Assembly (NCBI GenBank): GCA_029844215.1 | Contig: CM056736.1 | Coordinates: forward strand, 20,149,501 to 20,213,500 | From: Przewalskia tangutica | Taxonomy: Eukaryota > Streptophyta > Magnoliopsida > Solanales > Solanaceae | Length of the DNA: 64,000 nt | Direction: 5' to 3' | Shown: positions 33,084 to 43,594 of the stretch, piece after piece | How the letters are laid out: each line of letters starts with the position of its first letter | Position numbering within the stretch: position 1 is the stretch's first letter | Position numbers and translations under genes: made by a program | The notes under the pieces: generated by a model | What the model was told of the DNA's origin: nothing | Seen by the model: the letters and a program-made list of their open reading frames with translations, nothing else | The model's database searches: none

Positions 33084-34702
33084 AATACCCCCAAACTTAA
33101 CCTTTGCTCGCCCTCGAGTAAAGATCAAAAAGAAAGAAATAAAGACTCAAGTAAAAGAAAAATAAAAGACTCAATGACATTGATCACTTTGCTGCATTGG
33201 TGTTACTTAGAAAAATATGAAGATTAGCAGAATAATATGCAGGAACATATAGCATGAAATTTTTAGCATTCTAAACACATTAAGCTAGATATTTCACAAA
33301 CTCATTTTTATCATGCTTAATGGAAGTCAAAATACTGAATCATGCATGTTAATTTCAAAAATCCTGTGGCATATTTACTTGTTATTCTCCACTAATCATG
33401 GATATGCATATAAGAGATCTTCAGGACTTTTCAGGGTTGTAATATAGGCTTAGGCATGAGTAGGTAAAAAAATAGGCATTTAGGCTCATTTTTGTGTACC
33501 ATAAGCTCTTTAGTTTTTCAATGTTTCCCTTTTCTTTTGATTTCTTTTCTTCACTTCAAATCTATCTTTCCCCTCTTTTTTTTTGAGAGCGTGAAATGTA
33601 TTATAATAACAAGCACCCCCAAACTTAGGCTTTTGCCTATTTCTTATTACTTTTTTATTGGGGTGCATCAAACTTGTTTGCTCTTTTTGTCTCTTTTTCA
33701 ACACATTCTATTCCAACTATTTCACATTTTTACTTATGGCACGAGTATGGAAATATAGGGTGTCAAAGAAAAAGTTTCATGTTTAGGCTCAATGGGGCTG
33801 ACTAGGGATATTTTTAATGTCAGGGACAGAAAAGAGTGGTAAGAATTGGCTAACAAAGAAACGCCTGAGTCATCTCCCTAACATGCATATCCTAACTATT
33901 TCGCATCAAATAGCAAGCAATCATAACACATAGGTTTTAATTATTTATCATGCACAATTCAAGCAAGAAACCTCAAACAGACAAATTTCATGAGTTTTTG
34001 GCATATTTAACCTAAGTGTTTAGATAGTTGCTTTTAATTCCATTACATTATTCCACTTTACTTCACTAGGTTTTTCTAGTAACTACAACATGCATGATCT
34101 TTGACAGACAATTATGACTCAAAAAAGAAAAAAATTTATGACTCAAAAATACACAAAAACAATAAAAAAGACTCAAACATACTATAACAATAAGACACAA
34201 ATAAGATACCCCCCAAACTTAAATCACACATTGTCCCCAATGTGTGCAAGACTCAAAGACAATAAAAAGAAACAAGACACTTACAAGCTTGGTTTAAAAT
34301 GGTAGCGGTGGATAATGCATTGAATCCCGTAAGAGGGGAGGGGCTCAGGATTTTTGATTTGGAGAAAGGGCCGTCGGATTAGGGCGTTGTCCAAAAATTT
34401 AGATTTTTTCATCGTGGCGCCGCGGCCCTGCAAATGGGCGCCGCGACGCTCAAACTTCTGGACTTCTTCTGATCTTTTGGCGCCGCGGCGCTCTGCCGAT
34501 TTTCTGAAAATCCTTGGCTTATCTTCAGTTTCCGCCCTCCAAGTTCTTGGCCTTGCACCTGTCATCACAACACATAGCACTACCTCCGTGAGACTGTTCT
34601 AAGTAAATATTAATTGCATTAAAGTAAATAAATTGAAATACCTTGGGTTGCCTCCCAAGTAGCGCTGTCTTTAACGTCTTTTAGCCGGACGCAAGTTCCT
34701 TA
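33084..34702 (-). other. G1 3' non-coding region with polypurine tract
   Basis: Lies between POL and the 3' LTR. The polypurine tract AAGTTTGGGGGTATT (33084-33098 in complement) adjoins the LTR, preceded by a stem-loop around GCTCGCCCTCGAG (33101-33124). Two more AAGTTTGGGG-type motifs lie near 33617-33632 and 34208-34222. 34416-34500 holds a CG-rich module. The segment is collinear with H but lacks ORF3: the last residues of ORF3 (around 34300-34325) are joined to POL-proximal sequence. No gene. Confidence 0.75.
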
Positions 34703-36547
34703 TCATTCTAGGGTGAGAGAGGTTACTAAGTTCATATATTCCATTTCATTGATCAAATATGGTTTTAACCTCTGTCCGTTTACCTTGAATGAGACTCCCT
34801 CTCTCCCTTTTATTTCAACTGCACCATATGGGAATACTCTTACCACCGTGTATGGTCCAGTCCAACGCGATTTTAACTTGCCTGGAAATAATTTTAACCT
34901 TGAGTTGAATAAAAACACTTGTTGTCCTTCTTGGAAGTCTTTTGGTATCAACCTCTTGTCGTGCCATACTTTCGTTCGTTCCTTGTAGATCTTTGCATTC
35001 TCATAGGCGTTGTGCCTGAATTCATCCAACTCGCTCAGCTGTAGTAGCCTTTTCTGCCCTGCTGCTTTGGCATCCATGTTTAGCTTCCTCATTGCCCAAT
35101 ACGCTCTATGTTCCAACTCTACTGGCAAGTGACATGCCTTACCAAAAACTAACTTATATGGTGACATTCCTATTGGTGTTTTGAATGCTGTTCTGTATGT
35201 CCACAGTGCGTCATCCAATTTGATAGACCAATCTTTCCTTGAGCTATTCACTGTCTTTTCCAATATGCTCTTCACTTCCCTATTTGACACTTCTGCTTGC
35301 CCATTCGCTTGAGGGTGGTAGGCAGTTGTGGTGCGGTGGTAAACTCCATATCGGGAAAGTAATGAATTCAGCTGCTTGTTGCAAAAGTGACTTCCTTCGT
35401 CACTGATGATGGTCCTCGGAGTGCCGAACCTTGTGAAAATATTCTTTTGAAGGAACCTTTGCACGCCATCCGCTGCCAGGGCTACTGCTTCTACCCATTT
35501 GGACACATAGTCCACCGCTAGAAGGATATATTGATTTCCAAAGGATGGCGGGAATGGACCCATGAAATCGATTCCCCACACATCAAATAGTTCCACTTCC
35601 AATATCCCTTGCGAAGACATTTCATTTCGTCTTGAAATGTTCCTTGTTCTCTGACAACTATCACATCTCTTCACAAAGGCATGGGCATCCTTGAAAAGTG
35701 TTGGCCAATAGAACCCGCTTTGCAGTACCTTTGCCGCTGTTCTTGATGCCCCAAAGTGTCCACCACATGATAGGGTATGGCAATGAGTGAGAACCTGGTG
35801 CATCTCCTCCTCTGGTATACATCGCCTGATGACTTGATTTGCACAGTGTTTGTATAACATCGGCTCCTCCCAATAGTAGTGCTTTGCTTCGGAGTAAAAC
35901 CTCTTCACTTGCTGTCTTGTCAAATCTGGGGGTATTACCTTAGCTGCAAGAAAATTCACAAAATCAGCGTACCAATGTAAATTCAAATTCGCACTTACTT
36001 GAAACATTTGCTCGTCTGGAAAGTGATCATTTATCTGCACATCCTTGGTGTTCTGGCTCTCTGTGTTCTCCAGCCTTGACAAGTGGTCTGCAACTGAATT
36101 CTCTATCCCTTTCTTGTCACGAATTTCTACGTCGAATTCTTGTAGTAGCAAGACCCATCGAATGAGGCGAGGTTTTGCATTCTTCTTTGTCATCAAGTAC
36201 TTTATGGCAGAATGGTCAGTGTATACTATCACCTTATTTCCAATCAAGTATGGCCTGAATTTCTCAAATGCATACACTATTGTTAGTAATTCTTTTTCTG
36301 TAGTTGCGTAATTTAACTGTGCGTCATTCAGAGTTTTACTAGCATAGTAAATGGATCTAAATACCTTATCGATTATCTGTCCAAGCACTGCTCCCACTGC
36401 ATAATCGTTTGCATCACACATTAGTTCAAATGGGAGCTCCCAATTTGGTGCAATGACTATGGGTGCTGAAATAAGGTTCTCCTTGAGTGTCTGAAAAGCG
36501 GTCAAGCATTCCTTATTGAAGTCAAAAGCAACCCCCGTCATTAGCAA
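34703..36547 (-). CDS. G1 RNase H and integrase (614 codons open)
   Basis: The longest open frame in the window. It opens at the RT/RNase H boundary (LTAFQTLKENLISAPIV), goes through RNase H (FELMCDANDYAVGAVLGQ, YASKTLNDAQLNYATTEKEL, VYTDHSAIKYLM), then integrase with an H-H-C-C finger (HCHTLSCGGHFGASRTAAKVL...CDSCQRT), core residues in FDVWGIDFMGPF, IISDEGSHFCN and YHPQANGQAEVSNREVKSIL, and a GPF-type tail (KSRWTGPYTVVRVFPYGAVE). No chromodomain follows, as expected for Athila. It is the 3' part of a POL gene; a stop near 36729 and a frameshift near 36548-36700 separate it from RT, so it is probably not expressed as a whole. Confidence 0.92.
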   Translation of the reverse strand: MLMTGVAFDFNKECLTAFQTLKENLISAPIVIAPNWELPFELMCDANDYAVGAVLGQIIDKVFRSIYYASKTLNDAQLNYATTEKELLTIVYAFEKFRPYLIGNKVIVYTDHSAIKYLMTKKNAKPRLIRWVLLLQEFDVEIRDKKGIENSVADHLSRLENTESQNTKDVQINDHFPDEQMFQVSANLNLHWYADFVNFLAAKVIPPDLTRQQVKRFYSEAKHYYWEEPMLYKHCANQVIRRCIPEEEMHQVLTHCHTLSCGGHFGASRTAAKVLQSGFYWPTLFKDAHAFVKRCDSCQRTRNISRRNEMSSQGILEVELFDVWGIDFMGPFPPSFGNQYILLAVDYVSKWVEAVALAADGVQRFLQKNIFTRFGTPRTIISDEGSHFCNKQLNSLLSRYGVYHRTTTAYHPQANGQAEVSNREVKSILEKTVNSSRKDWSIKLDDALWTYRTAFKTPIGMSPYKLVFGKACHLPVELEHRAYWAMRKLNMDAKAAGQKRLLQLSELDEFRHNAYENAKIYKERTKVWHDKRLIPKDFQEGQQVFLFNSRLKLFPGKLKSRWTGPYTVVRVFPYGAVEIKGREGVSFKVNGQRLKPYLINEMEYMNLVTSLTLE

Positions 36548-37198
36548 TATGGAAATGGGTTTTGAAACCTTTGAAAAATCTTTGATGAATCTTCTATAAA
36601 AACCCGCATGCCCAAGGAAACTTCTGACTCCTTTTGTTGATACTGGAGGTGGGAGATTTTCGATTACTGAAATTTTTGCTTTGTCTACCTCAATACCTTG
36701 GTTTGATATTTTGTGTCCCAGGACAATCCCTTATGTTACCATGAAATGACACTTCTCCCAGTTTAGCACAAGGTTAGATTCTTCACATCGGCTTAACACT
36801 GCTTCTAAGTGCCTTAAACATTCATCGAACGATGCTCCAAATACCGAAAAATCATCCATAAAGATCTCTATAGTCCTCTCCACCATGTCTGAGAAAATTG
36901 CCATCATACACCTCTGAAAGGTCGCAGGTGCATTGCAAAGCCCGAATGTCATCCTTCTGAATGCAAATGTACCAAAAGGGCAAGTGAATGTTGTCTTTTC
37001 CTGATCTTCTGGTGCTATCGCAATCTGATGATACCCTGAGTAACCATCCAGAAAACAGTAGTAGTTGTGCCCCGCAAGTCTATCCAACATCTGATCTAGA
37101 AATGGCAGCGGAAAGTTGTCTTTTCTGGTTGCCTTGTTCAACTTGCGATAGTCAACGCATTCTCCATCCAAGAATCGTTTCTGAAGGAATGAGCTCAT
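36548..37198 (-). pseudogene. G1 reverse transcriptase core
   Basis: 36731-37198 carries CVDYRKLNKATRKDNFPLPF, the DGYSGYHQIAIAPEDQEKTTF motif, FAFRRMTFGLCNAPATFQRCM and the catalytic FMDDFSVFG near 36850. The frame shifts within 37152-37198, where the preceding frame (37152-37832) overlaps it, and ends at a stop at 36729-36731 right after CHFMVT. Sequence to 36548 encodes the RT connection (ISNQGIEVDKAKIS, FYRRFIKDFSK) in another frame. Confidence 0.9.
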
Positions 37199-37832
37199 TC
37201 CTTTCGTTGGTCACCACCGCCATTCCACCCTTTTTGGGTACCACTTGTACCGACTCACCCGCTACCGCCGATATAGGATAAATTACTCCTGCATCGAGCC
37301 ATTTCAGGATTTTCTTTCTGACTACCTCTTTCATGTTTGGGTTTAGTCGCCTTTGTGCCTCGATGGATGGTCTGATCTCCTCATCTAGCCGGATCTTATG
37401 CATTACTGTTGACGGACTTATCCCTTTTATGTCTGCTAAAGTCCACCCAATGGCACGCTTGTGAGCCCTCAGCACTCTCAGCAGCTTATCAGTCTCTGTT
37501 GTGGATAAGTGGCATGAAATGATCACTGGTAAGGTTTTATCTTCACCTAGATATTGGTATTGTAAATGATTGGGTAGGATTTTTAACTCTAACTCTGGAG
37601 CCTTCTCTGTGGATGGTATTGATCTTTCTGGCATCTGCCCAAGCTCTTCATACCTCCTCCTATCCCATTTCTCATAAGCATTCATCCAATTTGCATACTC
37701 CATCAGCCTTGGGTCGCTTCCACTACTATCATCCCATTTGGTCAGTACTTCTTCAAGCGTATCCTCATTTCTGAACCCTTTGGCCGACACTGCATCTTCG
37801 ATAATCTCAATGGCGGCGCTTATCATTGCCAT
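37152..37832 (-). pseudogene. G1 PR-RT linker and RT N-terminus
   Basis: 226 codons. The N-terminal part is acidic linker (ISAAIEIIEDAVSAKGFRNED), followed by LPNHLQYQYLGEDKTLPVII, RVLRAHKRAIGWTLADIKGI, MHKIRLDEEIRPSIEAQRRL and KKILKWLDAGVIYPIS, the classic RT fingers of plant gypsy. The frame leaves RT homology after VVTNERNELIP, marking a frameshift. It overlaps the previous ORF (37823) by 10 bp. Confidence 0.88.
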
Positions 37833-38953
37833 CCGAAATGTTCGCGAAAAACATTGAAGATCACCTCTTCTTCTTCCACCCGAAGCTTCAACTCCCCTTT
37901 GTGAACATCGATGAGAGCCTGTTCTGTGGCTAAGAAGGGTCTGCCAAGTATGATGGGGATTATATCGTTATCTTTTATGTCTAAGATAACGAAGTCATCG
38001 GAAAAAATGAACTTGTCCACCTTCACCAATACATCCTCGGTGACTCCTCTAGGATGGACTATGGAGCGATCAGCTAACTGCAAAATGATGTTTGTAGGTT
38101 TTACTTCTCCCATTCCAAGTTTGCAGAAAACTAGATAAGGCATCAGATTTATGCCTGCCCCCAGATCGCACAATGCTTGTTGACATTCAAACTTTCCAAT
38201 GGTGCATGGTATGGTAAAGCTTCCTGGATCTTGTAATTTCTGAGGTATTTTTCTCTGTAGGATGGCACTACATTCTTCTGTCAACACCACTGTTTCGTAG
38301 TCCTCTATCCTCCTCTTTTTGCTAAGAATATCCTTCATGAACTTTACATAGCTCGGCATCTGCTCTAGTGCTTCAGCAAACGGGATATTGAGTTGCAATT
38401 GTTTGAGAACTTCCACAAATTTAGAGAATTGCCTGTCAAGAGCACATGTTTTTAGCCTCTGGGGATATGGTATCATCACCTGGGGTGCGTTCACAACAGC
38501 TTCCACCAACTTTTCGGCTTCTGGGCTCTGGGTGCCGCGGCGCTCAAACTTCTGCCTTGTCCCAGAGTCTTCGGCGCCGCGGCGCTGCTGCTGCTGCGAA
38601 CTTTCCATCTCCACTGATTCGGCATTCTTCAGGTCAATCGCCTGACATTGTGCTTTCATATTGCCTCCCACAGGTGCAGATTGCTTCTCTTGCATTTCGC
38701 TGTTCAACATGACCGCGAGTTGTCCTATTTGCGTTTCCAACTTCTTCAAGGACATTCTCGTTTCGTCCATGAACTGAGTTTGATACCTAGTCAAACTGAG
38801 TATGGCTGCTCGTAACTCCTCCCTCTTTTCTTGTGGGGTTGGAGCATTATCATATTGATAGTAGTAATCCATGTCTTCAGGATTCCTGAGATGAATCAAA
38901 ACCAACAACGGATCACGGCAACTGATTCTCAAAATAAAATAAAATAATAACAA
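37823..38953 (-). CDS. G1 residual GAG tail and aspartic protease
   Basis: 376 codons open. Residues 1-30 are leader read-through; from MDYYYQYDNAPTPQEKREEL it is the post-knuckle tail of Athila GAG (QTQFMDETRMSLKKLETQIG, then LAVMLNSE). A CG-rich module is translated in frame (RRGAEDSGTRQKFERRGTQ, residues about 125-145). The protease follows: YPQRLKTCALDRQFSKFVEV, PSYVKFMKDILSKKRRIEDY, ALCDLGAGINLMPYLVFCKLG (D-L-G-A active site near residue 265) and IPIILGRPFLATEQALIDV. The capsid and zinc knuckle are absent, so it cannot supply particles itself. Confidence 0.88.
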   Translation of the reverse strand: MLLFYFILRISCRDPLLVLIHLRNPEDMDYYYQYDNAPTPQEKREELRAAILSLTRYQTQFMDETRMSLKKLETQIGQLAVMLNSEMQEKQSAPVGGNMKAQCQAIDLKNAESVEMESSQQQQRRGAEDSGTRQKFERRGTQSPEAEKLVEAVVNAPQVMIPYPQRLKTCALDRQFSKFVEVLKQLQLNIPFAEALEQMPSYVKFMKDILSKKRRIEDYETVVLTEECSAILQRKIPQKLQDPGSFTIPCTIGKFECQQALCDLGAGINLMPYLVFCKLGMGEVKPTNIILQLADRSIVHPRGVTEDVLVKVDKFIFSDDFVILDIKDNDIIPIILGRPFLATEQALIDVHKGELKLRVEEEEVIFNVFREHFGWQ

Positions 38954-39034
38954 CGTAATAAAAATAAAAATATAAAAAAATAAAAATCAAATTAGAAATT
39001 AAGAATAGATAAAATTGATATTGAACTACGCCAA

Positions 39035-39052
39035 TCCCCGGCAACGGCGCCA
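39035..39052 (-). other. Primer-binding site of G1 (tRNA-Asp)
   Basis: Minus strand TGGCGCCGTTGCCGGGGA, complementary to the 3' end of plant tRNA-Asp(GTC) including CCA; six bases from the LTR. Confidence 0.92.
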
Positions 39053-39058
39053 AAAACT

Positions 39059-40345
39059 TGATGCGCGATTTAATGCACACACTTTAACGCAAGTGCACGT
39101 TGTCGAGTCAAGTAATATAGTCTTTGAAGACCGAGTTATCGTCCTCAGGGATTAGTGTTCAAGTACCAACTTCTATTCTTTGTTATCTATTTGGTGACCG
39201 ATATTTGAGTTGTTGATTATAACTAACAATTATAAAGACTAATTAACTATGTGTTTACTTCAGTGATGATGGAAATAGGGCTTCAAAGTCTCCTCAACTA
39301 TCCACTGATATTACTTATTAATGCAACTAACTATGGTTCTTCTTCTTTTGGAGATAGCGGGTTTGCTAATTCGTTTTATACTCCCGTTAAGGCTATATAA
39401 ACACTCAACCCCAGTAGCGTTCCTTTCTACCTTTCGGTGATAAGGATGACTCTATAGGAGGATTAAGAACAAAAACCTTATTAATGCTACACAAGTAATT
39501 GAGGTATTTTCATCCCCAATTCGACCTATGTCTACCCAACTACAGCATAGTCACAACCTCCTCCTTTCGAAGTTTGATTAGAAATCATATAAATAATGAT
39601 AATTAATGATCAAGTAATTACCAAGCAATCAAATCATCTATTGGATAAATCTAAACAATAAGAAGAACAACCATAAGCATGCATTAATTCATAAAATAAG
39701 GTTCAAGTGAATTGACATGGAAATCCCTATAATAGAATTAGTTCCTAGCCATAGACATGACAAGAACTAATTCAATATCCAACATAAAACTGAAATTAAG
39801 TAAAAGAAAGAAAGAAAATTACAATAGAATGGTCTCCAATCTTGAACTCCAAGATGTGTTGTGTTTGTGCAAGAAAGGGAACCCTTTAAAACTGCTTAGG
39901 GTTCTCTTTTTATAGCCTCCAAACCGCCCTTAAGGTTTTCCTTCAGGCTTGGCCCATAATTTCGTCTAAAACCTGATTTTTTCCGCGTCGGCGCCGCGGC
40001 GCCGGAAGTTCTGTGTTGTTCTGGAGATTAGGTGCCGCGGCGCTGGACTCTGCTGTCAGAGAGCCGCGCGCCGAACTTCGCACGCTCGAATGTTGGGTGC
40101 CGGGCGCTCGTTCTGCTGGCCGGAGCGCATGGCCGCCCGTGTCTGATTTGCCACTTTCTCGCATTTTAAGCTCTGGAACCTCCATTTTTGCCCTCTTTTC
40201 GCTCCTTTTCCGCCAAAGAGCCACTTTAACCAATTTGACTCAAAAGAAAGAAAATCTATCCTAAGACGACACGTATTTGTACAAAAAAAATGACAAAAGA
40301 CTCACTAAAGATGACTCAAAAAGTGTATATAAAATACACCGATCA
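39059..40345 (-). repeat. G1 5' LTR
   Basis: 1287 bp partner of 31797-33083. CG-rich block at 39975-40140. Confidence 0.93.
39903..39914 (-). promoter_or_regulatory. TATA box in G1 5' LTR
   Basis: TATAAAAAGAGA on the minus strand at the same offset as in the other LTR; the likely promoter for the element transcript. Confidence 0.7.
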
Positions 40346-40350
40346 GACAT

Positions 40351-40780
40351 CAAGTCCACCATCGGATATATTTTTACAATCGGTGCTGGAGTTGTGTCTT
40401 GGAAATCCTCTAAGCAAACTCTTATTACCCGATCCATGATGGAGTCAGAATTTATCGCTTTAGATAAAGCGGAAGAGGAAGCTGAGTGGCTTCATGGTTT
40501 TCTAGAGGATGTCTCATGTTGGGATAAACCCGTGTCTTCTGTAATGATCCACTACGATAGTCAGTCGACTCTAGGAAGGGCCCGAAGTTCAATATACAAC
40601 GGTAAGTCTCGTCATATTCGACGGAGACATGAGTCCATTAGGCAGTTGATCACCTCGGGTATTATTTCCATTGATTACATAAAGTCTAAGGAAAATATCG
40701 CAGATCCCTTGACGAAGGGAATACCCAAAGATCAGTTGTTCTGCCTGTCTAGGGGAATGGTCTTAAAACCTAAACAATAA
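40351..40780 (+). pseudogene. Copia C RNase H (after the G1 insert)
   Basis: Continues the copia C frame after the target duplication: STIGYIFTIGAGVVSWKSSK, MMESEFIALDKAEEEAEWL, YDSQSTLGRARSSIYNGKS, RHIRRRHESIRQLI and DPLTKGIPKDQL, ending at 40778-40780. RNase H removes the RNA strand of the hybrid during cDNA synthesis. The segment itself is free of stops; it is separated from RT by 8.5 kb of G1. The apparent start at 40277 lies in the G1 LTR and is not real. Confidence 0.9.
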
Positions 40781-41391
40781 GAACCGATATAGTGGACACC
40801 CAACCTTACAGACTGGAGATCCCAGGAATAAGGTTCAATGGGAAAACTAAACTGTAAAGGTTCCTGGAGCACTTCAGTGGAAGCAAGAGCACTTCGGTTA
40901 ATGTGTATTTCTTAAGAAACATAATCCAATGCCTTTTCCGTGATAGACAAAAAGTACTACCTGTAAGAGGGGTAAAGGATACATTTCCAAACCTTTAATG
41001 ATCCAGTTGAGGTTAGGTTGGGGGAATTTTTAATGGTTCCTAACGCTTGTGTAGCAGGGTATTGCAGAATATCTTGTAGTAGACCACCTATTTAAGTGTG
41101 AGGACATGCCGCCTCAAATGAACGCACAATCCAAGGGTGTCCACTGCCCACGATGGATAAAACACTAGAAACATTGAGTAGAAAAGTTATTGTGTTGGTA
41201 CCATTGTCTTGGCATATATTAAACACTGACGGTTCAAGACATCACGTTCACCGCGCAGTAAATATGACCGATGCTATTCTACTATGGAAGGTTCAAAGTT
41301 CCGGCTACCTCTCCATATGCAACATCGATCCGCCGAGTGATTGCTCGAAAGGCACCATGTGCGTGCGCCAAAATCTCTTTCAAGAAGGGAT
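40781..41391 (+). other. Copia C 3' untranslated region and polypurine tract
   Basis: No gene. Contains the conserved post-stop block of this copia family (GGAGATCCCAGGAATAAGGT near 40819-40838; element D has GGAGATCCCATGG on the other strand near 41890). Ends with the purine-rich CAAGAAGGGAT next to the LTR. Confidence 0.6.
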
Positions 41392-41800
41392 TGTTGGAAA
41401 TTTACTAAACGTGAAATAAGATTAATCCTATTAATTATGACTCGAACAATTGGGGTCCCGCACGTCGAAAACGTTATTTTCACACACGTGCACATATAGT
41501 GCCAATAATTTCATTAAATGAAAGAGATATTTTATACGTATACGGATTGTTTGAGACGTAAGATAATAGACGATTATTGGCCAAATGACGTTGATTTCAC
41601 GTTGGTAATTGAAAGGAAGACGTGTAAAATATGTGAAAGATGAAACGAGTCTGAATATGTCGTGGCTCCACAGCACCGCATCGCCAGCCTGCAAGGCCAC
41701 GGCGCCAACTCTCTGAAGTTTCGGCGCTACAGATGTTTTAGACCGTTGGAAGATGGACGAAAACTGTTTTTGGGGCTGACTTTGGAGCATTAATTCTCCA
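41392..41800 (+). repeat. Copia C 3' LTR (right end uncertain)
   Basis: Starts TGTTGGAAATTTACT right after the polypurine tract. It contains a CG-rich patch at 41660-41730 (CACGGCGCCAACTCTCTGAAGTTTCGGCGC in two parts). No partner LTR is present, so the right boundary, somewhere around 41800-41830 where element D sequence begins, is a guess. Confidence 0.5.
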
Positions 41801-41983
41801 TTATAGGGCTTATGAATTCAGGAATGAGCATATGTGTGTTTTATGCTCCTTGAGTCTTCCCCAGCTAGTTTGCCTATTGAACCTAAACCATGGGATCTCC
41901 AATTATGATAGGTTAGGTTTCCACCAGTTCACAACTCATTGTATTGACTTTAAGCACATTCCCCTCGATGTAAATACGACTTG

Positions 41984-42035
41984 CTATCTTGTAAGGCCTT
42001 TTGTCAAAGGATCCGTTATATTGTCCTTTGATTTC
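41984..42035 (-). pseudogene. Copia D RNase H C-terminus
   Basis: Reads SKDNITDPLTKGLTR then stop (complement at 41984-41986), the conserved end of copia RNase H. It is joined in frame to 50780 and beyond (GIISIDYV) once element H and one ATTTC target copy (42031-42035 / 50775-50779) are taken out. Confidence 0.85.
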
Positions 42036-43430
42036 TGATCGGGGTATTTTATATACACCTTTTGAGTCAGTTTTAGTTAGTCCTTTGTCCCGTTTTGCAC
42101 ATATAAGTGTCGTATTAGGATAATTTTTCTTTCTTTTGAGTCAAAGTGGTTAAAATGGCCAAATGGCGGAAAAGGAGCAAAAAGAGGGCAAAAGAGGAGA
42201 TGCCAGAGCCGAAAACAGAGAAAGTGGCGAACGAGGGCGAAATCGGCACCAGCACGCGCCTCGCAGCCTAAAAGTAGGGCCGCGCGCCCACTATTCAGAG
42301 AGGCGAAGACTGCACGGCGCCTCGCATGACAGCAGATGCAGGGCCACGACGCCTAAACATCCGAGGAGCTACATAAGATACAGCGCGCGCCTCGCACCAG
42401 ATAGCAGGGCGCGCGCCAAAACACCCGGACGGAGTGCAGAACTTCCGGCCGCGCGCTGTCTCGCTAGCGCGCCGACGCTGAAAATTAGGTTTTTGGACGA
42501 ATTACAGGCCAGCTGAAGGAAAAGAGGAGGCGGTTTCACTTATAAAAGGAGAACCCTAGGCGCTTTTGAGGTTCCCTTCTTGCACAACACAAGACTTTTG
42601 GCTTGGAGATTGGATACCATTAATTTAGTACTTTCTTTTCCTTTTCTTTACTTTATTTCGATTTTTGCATGATGAACTTTGAATTAGTTCTTGTCATCTT
42701 TATGGCTAGAACTAATTCTCTTATGTGGCTTTCCATGTTGAATTACTAGAAACTTATATTATAAATTAATGCATGCTTATGGTTATTTTTCTTATTGAGA
42801 GATCTATCCAATAATTGAGTTGAATTCTTGGTAATTAATTGACAACTAATTATCACTATATGATTTCTAATCGATTCAAAAGGGAGTGAATATCTTTGTA
42901 AGTTGGGTAGACATTCTTGGATTGGGGATGAAAATACCTCAATTATTTATGTAGCGTTGATGAGAGGCTTAACAACCCTAATTTTGCGCATTGCGCGATT
43001 TGGCCAACTAGGTTTTTGTTCTTAATCCTCCTATAAAGTTATCCTTATCACCGAAAGTTAGGTAAGGTGCGACATCGATTGAGTGTTTATATAACCTAAC
43101 GGAGTATAAACGATTTCAGAAACCCGCTTTCTCCTAAAGAAGAATACCATGAGTTAATGCATTAGTAAGTAGCATAAGCGGATAGTAAGGATACATGGAA
43201 GCCCTATTCTCATCATCATCAAGTAAACCCTTTATAGTTAACATAGCTTTTATAATTCTTAGTTATAAACAACCAATCAATCATAAATTCACCAAATAGA
43301 TACTAGAAAATAGATAGTTGGTAATTGACCCTAATTCTTGTGGATTTATATTCGGTCTTATCAAAGACTATATTACTTGTCACGATAACGTACACTTGCG
43401 TTTAAAGTGTGTGCATCTTAACGCGCATCA
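42036..43430 (+). repeat. H 5' LTR
   Basis: 1395 bp, TGATCGGGG to GCGCATCA. CG-rich block at 42200-42480, upstream of the TATA box. Compared with the 3' LTR it has many small differences, concentrated in the CG-rich block. Confidence 0.93.
42541..42549 (+). promoter_or_regulatory. TATA box in H 5' LTR
   Basis: TATAAAAGG, a canonical plant TATA box, followed by AGAACCCTAGG and a C-rich leader; the CG-rich block ends about 60 bp upstream. Confidence 0.75.
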
Positions 43431-43436
43431 AGTTTT

Positions 43437-43451
43437 TGGCGCCGCTGTCGG
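43437..43451 (+). other. Primer-binding site of H (tRNA-Asp type, degenerate)
   Basis: TGGCGCCGCTGTCGG, six bases after the LTR, matching the tRNA-Asp complement with two mismatches. Confidence 0.8.
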
Positions 43452-43594
43452 ATTAGCAATAGTTCAATATCAAATTTGTCTATTTTTAATTTCTAATTTG
43501 GTTTTATTTTAATTTTTAATTTTACGTTTTCTTTTGAAAATTAGAGGTGCCGTGATTTGTTGTCAGTTTTTGATCTATTTCAGGAAGTCAGTTT

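Larger units (their letters stand above)
31797..40345 (-). mobile_element. Ty3/gypsy Athila-like element G1 (GAG-less)
   Basis: 8549 bp in minus orientation, both LTRs 1287 bp, perfect target duplication GACAT (31792-31796 and 40346-40350) in the RNase H gene of copia C. tRNA-Asp primer site, PR, RT, RNase H and IN without a chromodomain, and a long 3' non-coding region: features of Athila/Tat-type elements. The first part of GAG (capsid and zinc knuckle) and the ORF3 found in H are missing. Only a few stops break POL, so it is one of the youngest inserts. Confidence 0.93.
29190..41800 (+). mobile_element. Copia element C (internally deleted, split by G1)
   Basis: A plus-strand Ty1/copia element. 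GAG begins near 29190, is joined directly to the IN-RT linker near 30426 (PR and IN missing), RT runs to 31791, element G1 interrupts it, and RNase H resumes at 40351 and stops at 40778-40780. A PPT-like CAAGAAGGGAT (41381-41391) is followed by TGTTGGAAATT, the usual start of this copia family's LTR. No 5' LTR is seen; sequence left of 29190 belongs to the TIR element. The right end near 41800 is approximate. Confidence 0.82.

Noticed and set aside
32700..33165. 125- and 149-codon ORFs in the G1 LTR
   Set aside because: They lie in LTR sequence over the CG-rich block; the partner LTR breaks them.
35661..36311. Extra ORFs antisense to or out of frame with G1 POL
   Set aside because: Shadows of the 614-codon RNase H-integrase frame.
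41431..41790. 119-codon minus ORF left of element D
   Set aside because: No homology and inside the presumed copia C LTR.
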